43,753 nucleotides of DNA from a virus: positions 1-43,753 of the IMG/VR virus record IMGVR_UViG_3300044511_000153. One strand, 5' to 3'. Numbering within the stretch: position 1 is the stretch's first letter; the number at the start of each line of letters is the position of its first letter. The notes beneath the pieces were generated by a model. It saw only the letters and a list, made by a program, of their open reading frames with translations. It did no database searches and was not told where the DNA came from. This document shows positions 6,058 through 12,198 of this stretch, one piece after another. The position numbers and the translations under genes were made by a program.

Positions 6058-6137
6058 GTTGTTGACAATATGGTTCTCGGAGCTACTACTCTACAATCAC
6101 CATACTGTTTCGCCTATATAAGGCTCATCAGAACAAC
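6058..6137 (-). ncRNA. type I hammerhead ribozyme
   Basis: Read 5' to 3' on the minus strand: GTTGTT (stem I), CTGATGA (core), GCCT-TATAT-AGGC (stem II), GAAA (core), CAGTATGGT (stem III), a 24-nt loop holding a small GAG/CTC stem, ACCATATTG (stem III return), TC completing the GTC cleavage triplet, and AACAAC (stem I return). All conserved core bases are present. Stem I is 6 bp, stem II 4 bp and stem III 9 bp with one G-U pair. Both ends lie in stem I, making it type I. Cleavage is predicted between the bases at 6064 and 6063. It begins eight nt after the stop of the 6145-6312 gene and ends about 120 nt before tilS. Confidence 0.93.
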
Positions 6138-6144
6138 TCGCTCT

Positions 6145-6312
6145 CTAGCGCATAGTGTGATCCAGAAACTCCTCCACCGCTTCAGCAGGAGTAACCTCCG
6201 ATTCCCAGAGATCAAACCAATGGAAGTCTTCAAAAAAGGTGTGCTCTGCTCCAACTTCGTAAATCAGGATACCATCTACCTTAGTAAGCCATGTCCTATA
6301 ATCGCTACGCAT
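6145..6312 (-). CDS. small conserved phage protein
   Basis: 55 residues, acidic and aromatic-rich. The ATG at 6310-6312 is preferred because AAGGAG lies seven bases upstream; an in-frame ATG two codons earlier is too close to it. The N-terminus (MRSDY) resembles that of the neighbouring 6404-6586 protein (MKIRSEY), and both genes have almost the same promoter, so they look like an old duplication. The hammerhead ribozyme occupies its 3' untranslated region. Confidence 0.65.
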   Translation of the reverse strand: MRSDYRTWLTKVDGILIYEVGAEHTFFEDFHWFDLWESEVTPAEAVEEFLDHTMR

Positions 6313-6358
6313 TTTCATTCTCCTTAGCTTTAACTGTTTTTCCCCAACCAATGTGTAT

Positions 6359-6387
6359 ATTATACAGAAACCAGAGACTAAAGTCAA
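6359..6387 (-). promoter_or_regulatory. consensus sigma70-type promoter
   Basis: TTGACT, 17-bp spacer, TATAAT on the minus strand. About 55 bases around it match the promoter at 6627-6655 almost exactly. It drives the 6145-6312 gene and then the ribozyme, tilS and tRNA genes, since no other clear promoter lies between. Confidence 0.9.
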
Positions 6388-6403
6388 TATCAGATTTTTC
6401 TGC

Positions 6404-6586
6404 TTATTCCAAAGTTTCTTCAAACGAAAAATACTCTGCAATTTCTGATGTAACAGCATCGTAAATTGCTTTTTTGATGATCTCTTCTGATGGATCTTCG
6501 ACATGCTTATGAGCATGATTCCATCCAAGATTAATCCCACCCCATATGCACTCCGTTAGAATAGTGTATTCACTGCGAATTTTCAT
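6404..6586 (-). CDS. small conserved phage protein
   Basis: 60 residues beginning MKIRSEYTILTE, with an aromatic centre (WGGINLGWNHAHKH) and an acidic C-terminus. AAGGA lies about nine bases before the start. I recall similar short proteins in other large phages, all of unknown function. A promoter lies directly upstream (6627-6655), and another lies between it and the next gene. Confidence 0.75.
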   Translation of the reverse strand: MKIRSEYTILTECIWGGINLGWNHAHKHVEDPSEEIIKKAIYDAVTSEIAEYFSFEETLE

Positions 6587-6626
6587 TTTTCATTTTCCTT
6601 ATCTTTGTTTCCCAACCAATGTGTAT

Positions 6627-6655
6627 ATTATACAGAAACCAGGGACTAAAGTCAA
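6627..6655 (-). promoter_or_regulatory. consensus sigma70-type promoter
   Basis: TTGACT, 17-bp spacer, TATAAT on the minus strand. It starts three bases beyond the stop of the 6658-7035 gene and feeds the 6404-6586 gene. The block around it is a near-copy of the promoter at 6359-6387. Confidence 0.9.
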
Positions 6656-6657
6656 TA

Positions 6658-7035
6658 TCAGATTTTTGATTGTCGCCATGCAGAGATGATTTTTTCATCT
6701 TCAGGTTCTGCCCATGGGAGAAAAACCACTACTATTCGATCTTTTGCATATTGGCGGAACTGATTACCTTTTATGATAACCAGTTCTTCGGGCGTTTCCG
6801 CTGTAATTATCACCTCAGTTATCTTCCAGGTACTTAGGTCAATCTCTTGGTGAAATTCAAAGGAAGTGCTTTCCGGAGTGGATCCGGTGCAAAGTAATTC
6901 ACCTTTATGTTCGATAAGCACTTTAAACAGGGGGTCAGACACCAAACAAGCCGAGGATACCAGATGCTTCTGAGTAGAACGCCGCTTTTTTCCAGGGGTG
7001 TTAGTGTATTCAAAGGTCTCCACAGAAAGTTTCAT
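6658..7035 (-). CDS. hypothetical phage protein
   Basis: 125 residues, not recognised. The N-terminal third is basic (PGKKRRSTQKH). The remainder looks like alternating beta strands with a hydrophobic VVVFLPW segment near residue 106. AGGAG lies seven bases before the ATG. It is next to the 7055-7744 gene in the same direction. Confidence 0.75.
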   Translation of the reverse strand: MKLSVETFEYTNTPGKKRRSTQKHLVSSACLVSDPLFKVLIEHKGELLCTGSTPESTSFEFHQEIDLSTWKITEVIITAETPEELVIIKGNQFRQYAKDRIVVVFLPWAEPEDEKIISAWRQSKI

Positions 7036-7054
7036 TGTCGTTCTCCTAACTTAC

Positions 7055-7744
7055 TTAGTCCCAAAGTGCTTGAAAATACCTACCGAAGAGCATCAAACCA
7101 TTAGTAATCCGTTTTTGGTGTTCAGCACGCCCTTCCCAATCACATTCACCTTCAACCTTCCACTTCACAGGAGTAATACCCGAATCTGTTCTAGACAAAT
7201 CAAGCTCGGGGTTAGTAATCCAATATTGATCTTCCCAGTCAGAATCTGGTTGTAATTGTTCAAATGCCCAGATCATTTCATTTAGAGCCCAGTCCCAGCG
7301 ACTATGAATATCGCACTTAACATTTTGCTTGCACAAATCTGGATCTTGATAAAAATCAAATGTAAACTGAGAATCGTACTCTTCTGTTTCTGTAAACCGC
7401 ATTCCCAAAGGAACATCATCTAGTTCAACCATTGGGGAACCATGCTTCACTTCTTTTAGTCGTTTTAGCATAGGTAAAATGATTAATGCTAGAGTTGAAT
7501 CCATTGACCAAACATCGTAGTGATCAATATGAATTTTTACTTCCCTCTGCCTCTTCTCGTAGATCCATTGGCATAGATCCTCAACCCAGGTTTCAGATAA
7601 CCATTCAGCAAAATCGTTGTGTAATTTATAGTCCCACCGCTTTTCTAAATCAACCTCTGGATATTTTTCATGCCAGAAGAATAGTTTATCAACAAGCTGG
7701 TATGTACCAATGTAATTAATGTAAGGACCAATTTTAACCTTCAT
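7055..7744 (-). CDS. conserved phage protein, unknown function
   Basis: 229 residues, rich in Trp, Asp and Glu. It contains a recognisable central block: IHIDHYDVWSMDSTLALI (residues about 71-88) followed by PMLKRLK and a DDVP segment. I recall this arrangement in a family of proteins encoded by large phages, with no known function. No signal peptide or membrane span is evident. It lies in the minus-strand cluster of accessory genes downstream of the deaminase gene. Confidence 0.85.
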   Translation of the reverse strand: MKVKIGPYINYIGTYQLVDKLFFWHEKYPEVDLEKRWDYKLHNDFAEWLSETWVEDLCQWIYEKRQREVKIHIDHYDVWSMDSTLALIILPMLKRLKEVKHGSPMVELDDVPLGMRFTETEEYDSQFTFDFYQDPDLCKQNVKCDIHSRWDWALNEMIWAFEQLQPDSDWEDQYWITNPELDLSRTDSGITPVKWKVEGECDWEGRAEHQKRITNGLMLFGRYFQALWD

Positions 7745-7764
7745 TTTTTACCTCACTGTAATGA

Positions 7765-8073
7765 CTACATAGTATATTCAATAACTTTTATACCGGCCTC
7801 ACGGATAGCAAGCATGCAAACAGGACACGGACATGCATTTGCGGGGTTACCCTTAGAGTTATATCGCTCAATCTGAATTTTGTGCATATCTTTACCGCGA
7901 GCACGAATAATCGCCTGGATTTCGGCGTGAAGGTAAACGCGGTGTGGTTGTCCCACACGTCTTGCGAGATTCGCTTGTACAGGATGAGTTTTAACATAGC
8001 TGTTACCTCCAGTAGCTAACAAATTACCGCGTCTATCATACACTCTAGCAATAAGCAACTGTTTTTTACGCAT
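7765..8073 (-). CDS. zinc-dependent nucleotide/cytidine deaminase-like protein
   Basis: 102 residues. The deaminase zinc signature is present: HAEIQA near residue 49 supplies the His ligand and catalytic Glu, and PCPVC near residue 81 supplies the two Cys ligands. It is shorter than the dCMP deaminase encoded at 37177-37602 and only distantly like it, so the substrate is uncertain (a cytidine or deoxycytidine nucleotide is likely). Its ATG overlaps the stop of the upstream gene by eight bases (ATGCGTAA), implying translational coupling to the small DNA-binding protein encoded there. Confidence 0.8.
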   Translation of the reverse strand: MRKKQLLIARVYDRRGNLLATGGNSYVKTHPVQANLARRVGQPHRVYLHAEIQAIIRARGKDMHKIQIERYNSKGNPANACPCPVCMLAIREAGIKVIEYTM

Positions 8074-8404
8074 TTTCCGACAACAGACCCTCCAACTTAA
8101 CGAGAAGTGCTTCCAGCACCTGCTTGTTAGCTTTCTCCAGGGAGTTAAAGTTTTCAGCCGTCTCCCCTACCAAAGTCGCAAGACGCTGAACCAGAAGCTG
8201 CTTGCTAATGGGAGTATTCCCTGCTTTGTTCCTATACTCTTTACGAGTGTACACCTTTTCACGTGTCAATTTAGCTACAATAGACTTAGTAGTTTTATTG
8301 AACTTAAGCGCAAAAGCAGCAACCACTTTATCAGAGGGGTCAGCTTTATAAGCTGAAATAAGCTCGTCAGTCATCTCAGGGGTATAGTTAATTTGCATAT
8401 TCAT
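8066..8404 (-). CDS. small SANT/Myb-like DNA-binding protein
   Basis: 112 residues. Residues 8-50 have the pattern of a SANT/Myb-type helix-turn-helix (YTPEMTDELISAY, then AFALKFNKTTKSIVAKLTRE). The C-terminal half is a leucine-rich helical segment (SLEKANKQVLEALLVKL). The same two-part layout occurs in the proteins at 10056-10400 and 20921-21274, and the HTH pattern recurs several times in the D5-like protein at 24287-25024. A transcription regulator or nucleoid-like role is inferred. Confidence 0.75.
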   Translation of the reverse strand: MNMQINYTPEMTDELISAYKADPSDKVVAAFALKFNKTTKSIVAKLTREKVYTRKEYRNKAGNTPISKQLLVQRLATLVGETAENFNSLEKANKQVLEALLVKLEGLLSENA

Positions 8405-8419
8405 AATCCTAAAGTTAAA

Positions 8420-8578
8420 TTACCAATCAAAAGCCGGAAAATCATTACTATAATAAGCATACTCCCGAGCAGTTTCTAGCTGGTCGAAGTCTGCCACATA
8501 CTGGTTATCTTGATTAAAAACTTGGAACAGGTCTTCCATAAAATAGATAGTAAAATTCATAATAGTTTCAAGTTTCAC
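8420..8578 (-). CDS. small acidic aromatic protein
   Basis: 52 residues from a GTG start at 8576-8578 with AAGGA about seven bases upstream; an ATG six codons later has no such site. The composition is acidic with many Phe and Tyr residues. A consensus promoter (8612-8640) lies just upstream. The function is unknown. Confidence 0.6.
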   Translation of the reverse strand: MKLETIMNFTIYFMEDLFQVFNQDNQYVADFDQLETAREYAYYSNDFPAFDW

Positions 8579-8611
8579 TTTGTTTCCTTTCTTTCCTCAG
8601 CCAATGTGTAT

Positions 8612-8640
8612 ATTATACAGAAACTAACAGACTATTTCAA
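8612..8640 (-). promoter_or_regulatory. sigma70-type promoter
   Basis: TTGAAA, 17-bp spacer, TATAAT on the minus strand, in the same sequence context (TTTCTGTATAATATACAC) as the promoters at 6359 and 6627. It would transcribe the 8420-8578 gene and the downstream deaminase operon. Confidence 0.9.
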
Positions 8641-8665
8641 GTTACAATTTTTTAATGTGATCAGT

Positions 8666-8920
8666 TTAGTTTAAACTCTCTGCTAGAAGGTAGTTGGTAT
8701 TAAGTATCGCATCTGCTTCGGAGTTACCTAAGCTAAGCACTTTAACTGCTTGGTTTTCATCCTCATACCAAGCTACCCAGTTTTGGTTAAATGCAGTATG
8801 TAAAGTATACGGAGGCTCAAAAACCTCTCTAGTCCAAAAACCGTAGCGCAATTCCTCAGCCTCTTCATCTGCACTAATGTAATGCCACCCAGACTGGGTA
8901 TTAGTAAACTTGTACAACAT
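8666..8920 (-). CDS. hypothetical phage protein
   Basis: 84 residues, acidic with many Trp and Tyr. It contains WHYISADEEAEELRYGFWTR and a later WVAWYEDE, a pattern suggesting a small beta domain. Its ATG shares a base with the stop codon of the 20-residue membrane peptide upstream (TAATG), so the two are likely translated together. The function is unknown. Confidence 0.7.
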   Translation of the reverse strand: MLYKFTNTQSGWHYISADEEAEELRYGFWTREVFEPPYTLHTAFNQNWVAWYEDENQAVKVLSLGNSEADAILNTNYLLAESLN

Positions 8921-8982
8921 TATATTGTAATCAACAAGATAATAATTAAAGCAAGAACAACAGGTATGTCAAAGTTTTTCAT
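8920..8982 (-). CDS. 20-residue membrane peptide
   Basis: A 20-codon frame beginning MKNFDIP and continuing as an almost pure Val/Leu/Ile stretch, long enough for one membrane span. AAGGA is seven bases before the ATG, and its stop overlaps the next start as TAATG. A good ribosome binding site, the coupling and the promoter at 9013-9041 support it despite its size. Confidence 0.55.
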   Translation of the reverse strand: MKNFDIPVVLALIIILLITI

Positions 8983-9003
8983 TTTTGGTTCCTTTGCTAA
9001 AGT

Positions 9004-9885
9004 TTATAATATATTATAGCCTTTATTAGTGCTCTTGTCAAGTTCAAAAATTTTTCTAAACTGTAACCAGCCCCTAAAGTTGCCCGAGCCTACTTCCTGT
9101 ATATCGGGAGTCGCTTGATGCTCGATTGGAGATGCATGAATAGGGTCTTTAGAGGTTAAGGTACTACCTCTTTTATCAGTAAAAGGGCGAACCACCAATT
9201 GACTAAATAGTTCTAAGTCATCCTCTAACTTTGGTGTGGCGCCGTCGTGCTTAATATAACTAACTCTAGCACACCGCGCTGCCGAACACCGCACTGCATC
9301 CATAAAACTTCCCCTAGCCTTGTGTGCTAGTACTTCCTCTCTAGAGATATAGGGTAAGTGCCACTCCCCTATACTTAACACCTCGGGGGTTGACTCCTCT
9401 ATTGCATGATACATTAAAGTAGCTAAAGTTTGCATTTCTGGTTGAGCGTCTTTGTGCATTCTCAGAGAGAAAAAATTATCCCACTCAGTAGCAGTAACAA
9501 CAACATGGATCAATTGAAAAGGCTCTAGTATTCTGTTAACAATTTGTTTATGTACTCCCAAGCCTACTAACTTTTCAGCGTATGAAACTGCACTTTGAGC
9601 AGCTTCCTTCCATACTAGGTGAGCTCTCAGTTTATCCATGTTCCCTAGTTCTTCCCTAGCCTGCATACCGGACTGATTACGTCCCCAGTGTACGGGAGCA
9701 GCAGGGCTCTCTTTAACTTGAGCAATAGTTTTACTAACAGGTACCGCCCTACTTGAGCTAGCATTCCTACTAAATACTCTATGAGTCATAAACTCGCTAT
9801 GTATAAACCTAGGATAAGTCAATTGCATTGTAGTTATCCTATGCTCCTTATAAATACTATCTGCTATTATTTTAACACTAATCAT
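9004..9885 (-). CDS. thyX: flavin-dependent thymidylate synthase ThyX
   Basis: 293 residues. ThyX makes dTMP from dUMP with methylene-tetrahydrofolate, FAD and NADPH. The signature appears as THRVFSRNASSSR (about residues 34-46), the phage form of the RHRxxSxNxxSxR motif. Further on are EWDNFFSLR and an Arg-rich segment (CSAARCARVSY). Classical T5 encodes the unrelated ThyA instead, so this is a gene replacement relative to T5. Its start overlaps the stop of the small coiled-coil gene upstream, so it belongs to the operon read from 10441-10469. It complements dUTPase and dCMP deaminase in dTTP supply. Confidence 0.93.
   Translation of the reverse strand: MISVKIIADSIYKEHRITTMQLTYPRFIHSEFMTHRVFSRNASSSRAVPVSKTIAQVKESPAAPVHWGRNQSGMQAREELGNMDKLRAHLVWKEAAQSAVSYAEKLVGLGVHKQIVNRILEPFQLIHVVVTATEWDNFFSLRMHKDAQPEMQTLATLMYHAIEESTPEVLSIGEWHLPYISREEVLAHKARGSFMDAVRCSAARCARVSYIKHDGATPKLEDDLELFSQLVVRPFTDKRGSTLTSKDPIHASPIEHQATPDIQEVGSGNFRGWLQFRKIFELDKSTNKGYNIL
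9013..9041 (-). promoter_or_regulatory. consensus sigma70-type promoter inside the thyX 3' end
   Basis: TTGACA, 17-bp spacer, TATAAT on the minus strand. It overlaps the last codons of thyX and gives the membrane peptide and the 8666-8920 gene their own transcript. Confidence 0.88.
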
Positions 9886-10066
9886 TTAAGCCTTTCTCTA
9901 GTGCTTCTATTCTTTGTGCTAGCTCTCCCATAGCTCTCGCCAGTTCTATAATACTTTCAGCATTGTGCTGTGTAGAAGATATAACGGCTTGATTAAGCTC
10001 ACTATATGCATGTAGTGTGTCAACTATTGAAGCTAGCTGCTTCTTTGTAGAAAAATTAAATATCAT
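9878..10066 (-). CDS. small coiled-coil protein
   Basis: 62 residues, predicted almost fully helical, with heptad-like spacing toward the C-terminus (LARAMGELAQRIEALEKG). It overlaps the genes on both sides by 8 and 11 bases. It could oligomerise or partner one of its operon neighbours. No function is known to me. Confidence 0.65.
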   Translation of the reverse strand: MIFNFSTKKQLASIVDTLHAYSELNQAVISSTQHNAESIIELARAMGELAQRIEALEKGLND

Positions 10067-10400
10067 TTACAAAATACTTCTTTGCTTGCGGATCTATGGC
10101 CGCTAGGATTAATCGGAGTACCCCCTTAGGGGCTTTTTCTAAGCCTTCTAAATTAGTGGAGGGGGTGGACATTGCTTTAGCAATGAACTCCACTATCTCG
10201 TCTTTGTTAACAGGTATCTCCCCTGTCTTACTTAAATAAGTAGGTTTAATATATATACCCTCTTTACTTAGCTTCCCTACAATAGATCTTACCGGCCTGT
10301 CATACTTTTCAGCTAGGCTATTTACCGTTGCTCTAGTAGGGGACTCTGTATATGCTTTTGTAATATCATCAGTTTCTTCTTGGGTGTATTTTTTATTCAT
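10056..10400 (-). CDS. small SANT/Myb-like DNA-binding protein
   Basis: 114 residues, a paralogue of the 8066-8404 protein. The N-terminal HTH (YTQEETDDITKAY, then SLAEKYDRPVRSIVGKLSKE) and the C-terminal leucine-rich segment (GLEKAPKGVLRLILAAI) align position by position. GGAG lies six to seven bases before the ATG. It is the first gene of the leftward early operon. A position beside a divergent promoter pair suits a regulator that acts on those promoters, which is inference. Confidence 0.8.
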   Translation of the reverse strand: MNKKYTQEETDDITKAYTESPTRATVNSLAEKYDRPVRSIVGKLSKEGIYIKPTYLSKTGEIPVNKDEIVEFIAKAMSTPSTNLEGLEKAPKGVLRLILAAIDPQAKKYFVNDI

Positions 10401-10440
10401 TGTATCTCCATTTCAGCCATAAAAATTGAAATTGCAATAT

Positions 10441-10469
10441 ATTATACACAAAAACAGTAACAAAAACAA
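10441..10469 (-). promoter_or_regulatory. leftward promoter of divergent pair
   Basis: TTGTTT, 17-bp spacer, TATAAT on the minus strand. With the rightward promoter at 10486-10514 it forms the divide between the two transcription directions. Confidence 0.8.
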
Positions 10470-10485
10470 GACCAAAATTTTGGAT

Positions 10486-10514
10486 TTGACTTTTATACCA
10501 AGTAAGGGTATAAT
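10486..10514 (+). promoter_or_regulatory. rightward promoter of divergent pair
   Basis: TTGACT, 17-bp spacer, TATAAT. It starts the plus-strand half of the window. An ATG nine bases after the -10 element opens a possible 14-residue leader peptide (10523-10567) that overlaps the next start. Confidence 0.9.
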
Positions 10515-10563
10515 ACTAACTCATGAAAAACAAAAAACCTATTCCACCTAAAGGATATACTAT

Positions 10564-10755
10564 ATGAAGAATTTTGAAGCTTTTGGCTTTATCACCCAAG
10601 CAGGCTTGGCCCCTTCGGGGCCAATGCTACTACTAGTACGCTTGGTAGAGCAAGCTACTTTAGATAAGTGTGCTTACTTAGCCCACGCGGTAGATCCTAC
10701 ACTTGCAGAACTTTTCAAGGACATGAAAAATGAACTTTCTCTCCCTAGATCTTGA
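10564..10755 (+). CDS. hypothetical small protein
   Basis: 63 residues, not recognised. AAGGA sits about eight bases before the ATG. The coding sequence holds a GGCCCC-TTC-GGGGCC hairpin near 10608-10623 without a T-run. The C-terminus overlaps the start of the exonuclease gene by 26 bases. It is the first gene of the rightward operon. Confidence 0.55.
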   Translation: MKNFEAFGFITQAGLAPSGPMLLLVRLVEQATLDKCAYLAHAVDPTLAELFKDMKNELSLPRS

Positions 10756-11317
10756 ATTAAATAATGCCCCTGATAATACAACTCCAAACCCTAAGATTAT
10801 AGAGGTAGGGGTTAGTATCGGAGACCTTGAGTTAAGTGACGATACCTTTAAAGTATTTCACTGGTACCTTGACCCACGGGAGCCTATTTACCCTAACATT
10901 ACAGAACTTACAGGCATTACTGATGAAGACATTAGTAACCGCGCAGTTTCTCATGAGACTTGTGCCCAAGAACTGAGTGATTTAATAGCAGAGCATAAGT
11001 GCTTTGTAAACCCAGTGACTTGGGGAGGGGGAGATAGTGTTGCGTTGCTAAAGGAGTTTAGGGACAGGGGCATTACTTTTAACCACTTTGGTCGCAGGTG
11101 GATTGACGTTAAAACTTATCATGTTATGCGTAGTATTGCTATAGGAGGCTCCTATAAAGGAGGGTTAAGTAGTGTTATGGGGCGTTACAGGCTGCCTTTT
11201 AAAGGAACCCCTCACAGAGCCCATATAGATGCTTTTAATACTTTAAGACTCTTCAAGCTCCTAGTAAATAGGCATAACACTTTAGACACTACTACATCGG
11301 GATGGTCAGTTAAATGA
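10730..11317 (+). CDS. DnaQ-like 3'-5' exonuclease (DEDDh)
   Basis: 195 residues. The metal-binding motifs are visible: SLDLELNN (Exo I, Asp and Glu, residues 5-12), WGGGD near residue 98 (Exo II) and HRAHIDAFNTLRL near residue 170 (Exo III with the HxAxxD of the DEDDh class). The size suits a free-standing proofreading or RNase T-like exonuclease. AAGGA lies eight bases before the chosen ATG. The polymerase at 27614 carries its own exonuclease domain, so this enzyme is more likely to trim DNA or RNA ends. Confidence 0.85.
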   Translation: MNFLSLDLELNNAPDNTTPNPKIIEVGVSIGDLELSDDTFKVFHWYLDPREPIYPNITELTGITDEDISNRAVSHETCAQELSDLIAEHKCFVNPVTWGGGDSVALLKEFRDRGITFNHFGRRWIDVKTYHVMRSIAIGGSYKGGLSSVMGRYRLPFKGTPHRAHIDAFNTLRLFKLLVNRHNTLDTTTSGWSVK

Positions 11318-11535
11318 ACTATATCACAGCAGAAGAATTAAGCAGAGAATTGGCTCTTCGCGGGCATACAGTACCTCTTAGTTGTTTAGAGGAGGTAGCA
11401 CGCTCTCTAAACGCTAAAGTATCTCGTGAAGCTGGGATTGAACTAATTAGTATGCGGCTACAGCTACAAGGACTTAATGAGAGTAACTATAATGAAATGT
11501 TTAGTATGCAAAAAACCTTTGAAGGAAGTTTCTGA
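11314..11535 (+). CDS. hypothetical small protein
   Basis: 73 residues. It starts in an ATGA overlap with the stop of the exonuclease gene. The N-terminal half (ITAEELSRELALRGHTVPLSCLEEVARSL, with short helices) resembles a small winged or HTH-like domain. It overlaps the next reading frame by 44 bases, which is long, so the exact 3' end may be affected by the nearby frameshift. Confidence 0.55.
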   Translation: MNYITAEELSRELALRGHTVPLSCLEEVARSLNAKVSREAGIELISMRLQLQGLNESNYNEMFSMQKTFEGSF

Positions 11536-11694
11536 AGGAATTACAGAAATGCAACCCCGTGACGGGGTACACTTTTTCTCTTATATTATGGTTCCACTGA
11601 GTTTGACCCCATGGATGGCACTACTATGAATATCTTTGTTTGTGACGACTGTCTAGCTAATAATAAAGATGCTACTTTTATTAAGAAGGTCTAA
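11492..11694 (+). pseudogene. frameshifted CxxC zinc-ribbon phage protein
   Basis: The frame from 11492 starts MKCLVCKKPL and reaches RDGVHFFSY, then drifts into unrelated residues and stops at 11629. In the -1 frame from about 11585 the sequence continues YGSTEFDPMDGTTMNIFVCDDCLANN to a stop at 11694. Joined, the two halves make one 67-residue protein with paired CxxC and CDDC zinc ligands, like small zinc proteins I recall from other phages. A one-base deletion near 11585-11591, a sequencing error, or a programmed -1 shift could explain it. No classical slippery heptamer is seen. Confidence 0.65.
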
Positions 11695-11840
11695 TGATAC
11701 GCTTATTAGTCCTAATAATAGTTATAGAGGTAATATGGCTGAATGTCCAGTGTACTAAGCTGTATCCGGAAGTGAACTTTTATACTTGTATATCTAACAA
11801 AGTCCAGGGGAAACACTGTGTACAAAATACTGCCTACTAA
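11694..11840 (+). CDS. small membrane or secreted protein
   Basis: 48 residues, starting in a TAATG overlap with the preceding stop. The first 17 residues are a hydrophobic stretch (LLVLIIVIEVIWL), either an N-terminal anchor or an uncleaved signal. Three Cys follow. It overlaps the next gene by 23 bases. The function is unknown. Confidence 0.55.
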   Translation: MIRLLVLIIVIEVIWLNVQCTKLYPEVNFYTCISNKVQGKHCVQNTAY

Positions 11841-12012
11841 TTATAAAGTAACAATCTGTGAAGGTAATGATAAAGAGGCTATAGATTGGTGCAAAAACAA
11901 TCTAGAACTGCACCAGTGGAGTATTAAAGAATATACTAGCACTTACGAGCACACTATGTTTTTTGTAGACCCTCTTGTAGCTACGAGGTTTGAGAAGTTA
12001 TTTAGTATATAA
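11818..12012 (+). CDS. hypothetical small protein
   Basis: 64 residues from a GTG start with AGGGG about seven bases upstream. It has a mixed alpha/beta composition with YEHTMFFVDPLVATRF near the end. I do not recognise it. It is the last gene before the structured leader of the ribonucleotide reductase. Confidence 0.6.
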   Translation: MYKILPTNYKVTICEGNDKEAIDWCKNNLELHQWSIKEYTSTYEHTMFFVDPLVATRFEKLFSI

Positions 12013-12198
12013 TACAATATCTGTTTTTTAACTTTCCCAGATATTGTACTAAAACAGGAAAGTATAAACTAACCAAGTTTGCGGCTATTTTTATACACCC
12101 TGCTAGAGCTTTATTAAGCAGGCTAAAAACATAGTGAGGTTTTTAGTACTTGAGGGTGAAGTCACTATTTACGGCTGCAACAAGTGATAAAGGACTAT
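12013..12198 (+). ncRNA. pseudoknot-rich leader of nrdJ, candidate riboswitch
   Basis: Pairings visible: TACAATATCTG (12013-12023) with CAGATATTGTA (12038-12048); its loop ACTTTCC (12031-12037) with GGAAAGT (12057-12063), a full H-type pseudoknot with a T-rich first loop and an A-rich third loop; GTATAAA (12062-12068) with TTTATAC (12090-12096); CCTGCT (12099-12104) with AGCAGG (12117-12122); TAAAAAC (12124-12130) with GTTTTTA (12139-12145); and TAGTGA (12132-12137) in that loop with TCACTA (12162-12167), a second pseudoknot. The element ends at the ribosome binding site. The enzyme needs adenosylcobalamin, so a cobalamin-type or new ligand switch is plausible. The canonical B12 box is absent. 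Confidence 0.6.

Noticed and set aside
10919-10950. Second hammerhead core (CTGATGA)
   Set aside because: It is inside the exonuclease coding sequence and is not followed by a short stem and GAAA.
12150-12198. Canonical cobalamin riboswitch upstream of nrdJ
   Set aside because: GGTGAA and GCTGCAAC resemble parts of the core, but the B12 box and the order of helices do not fit. It is kept only as a candidate structured leader.
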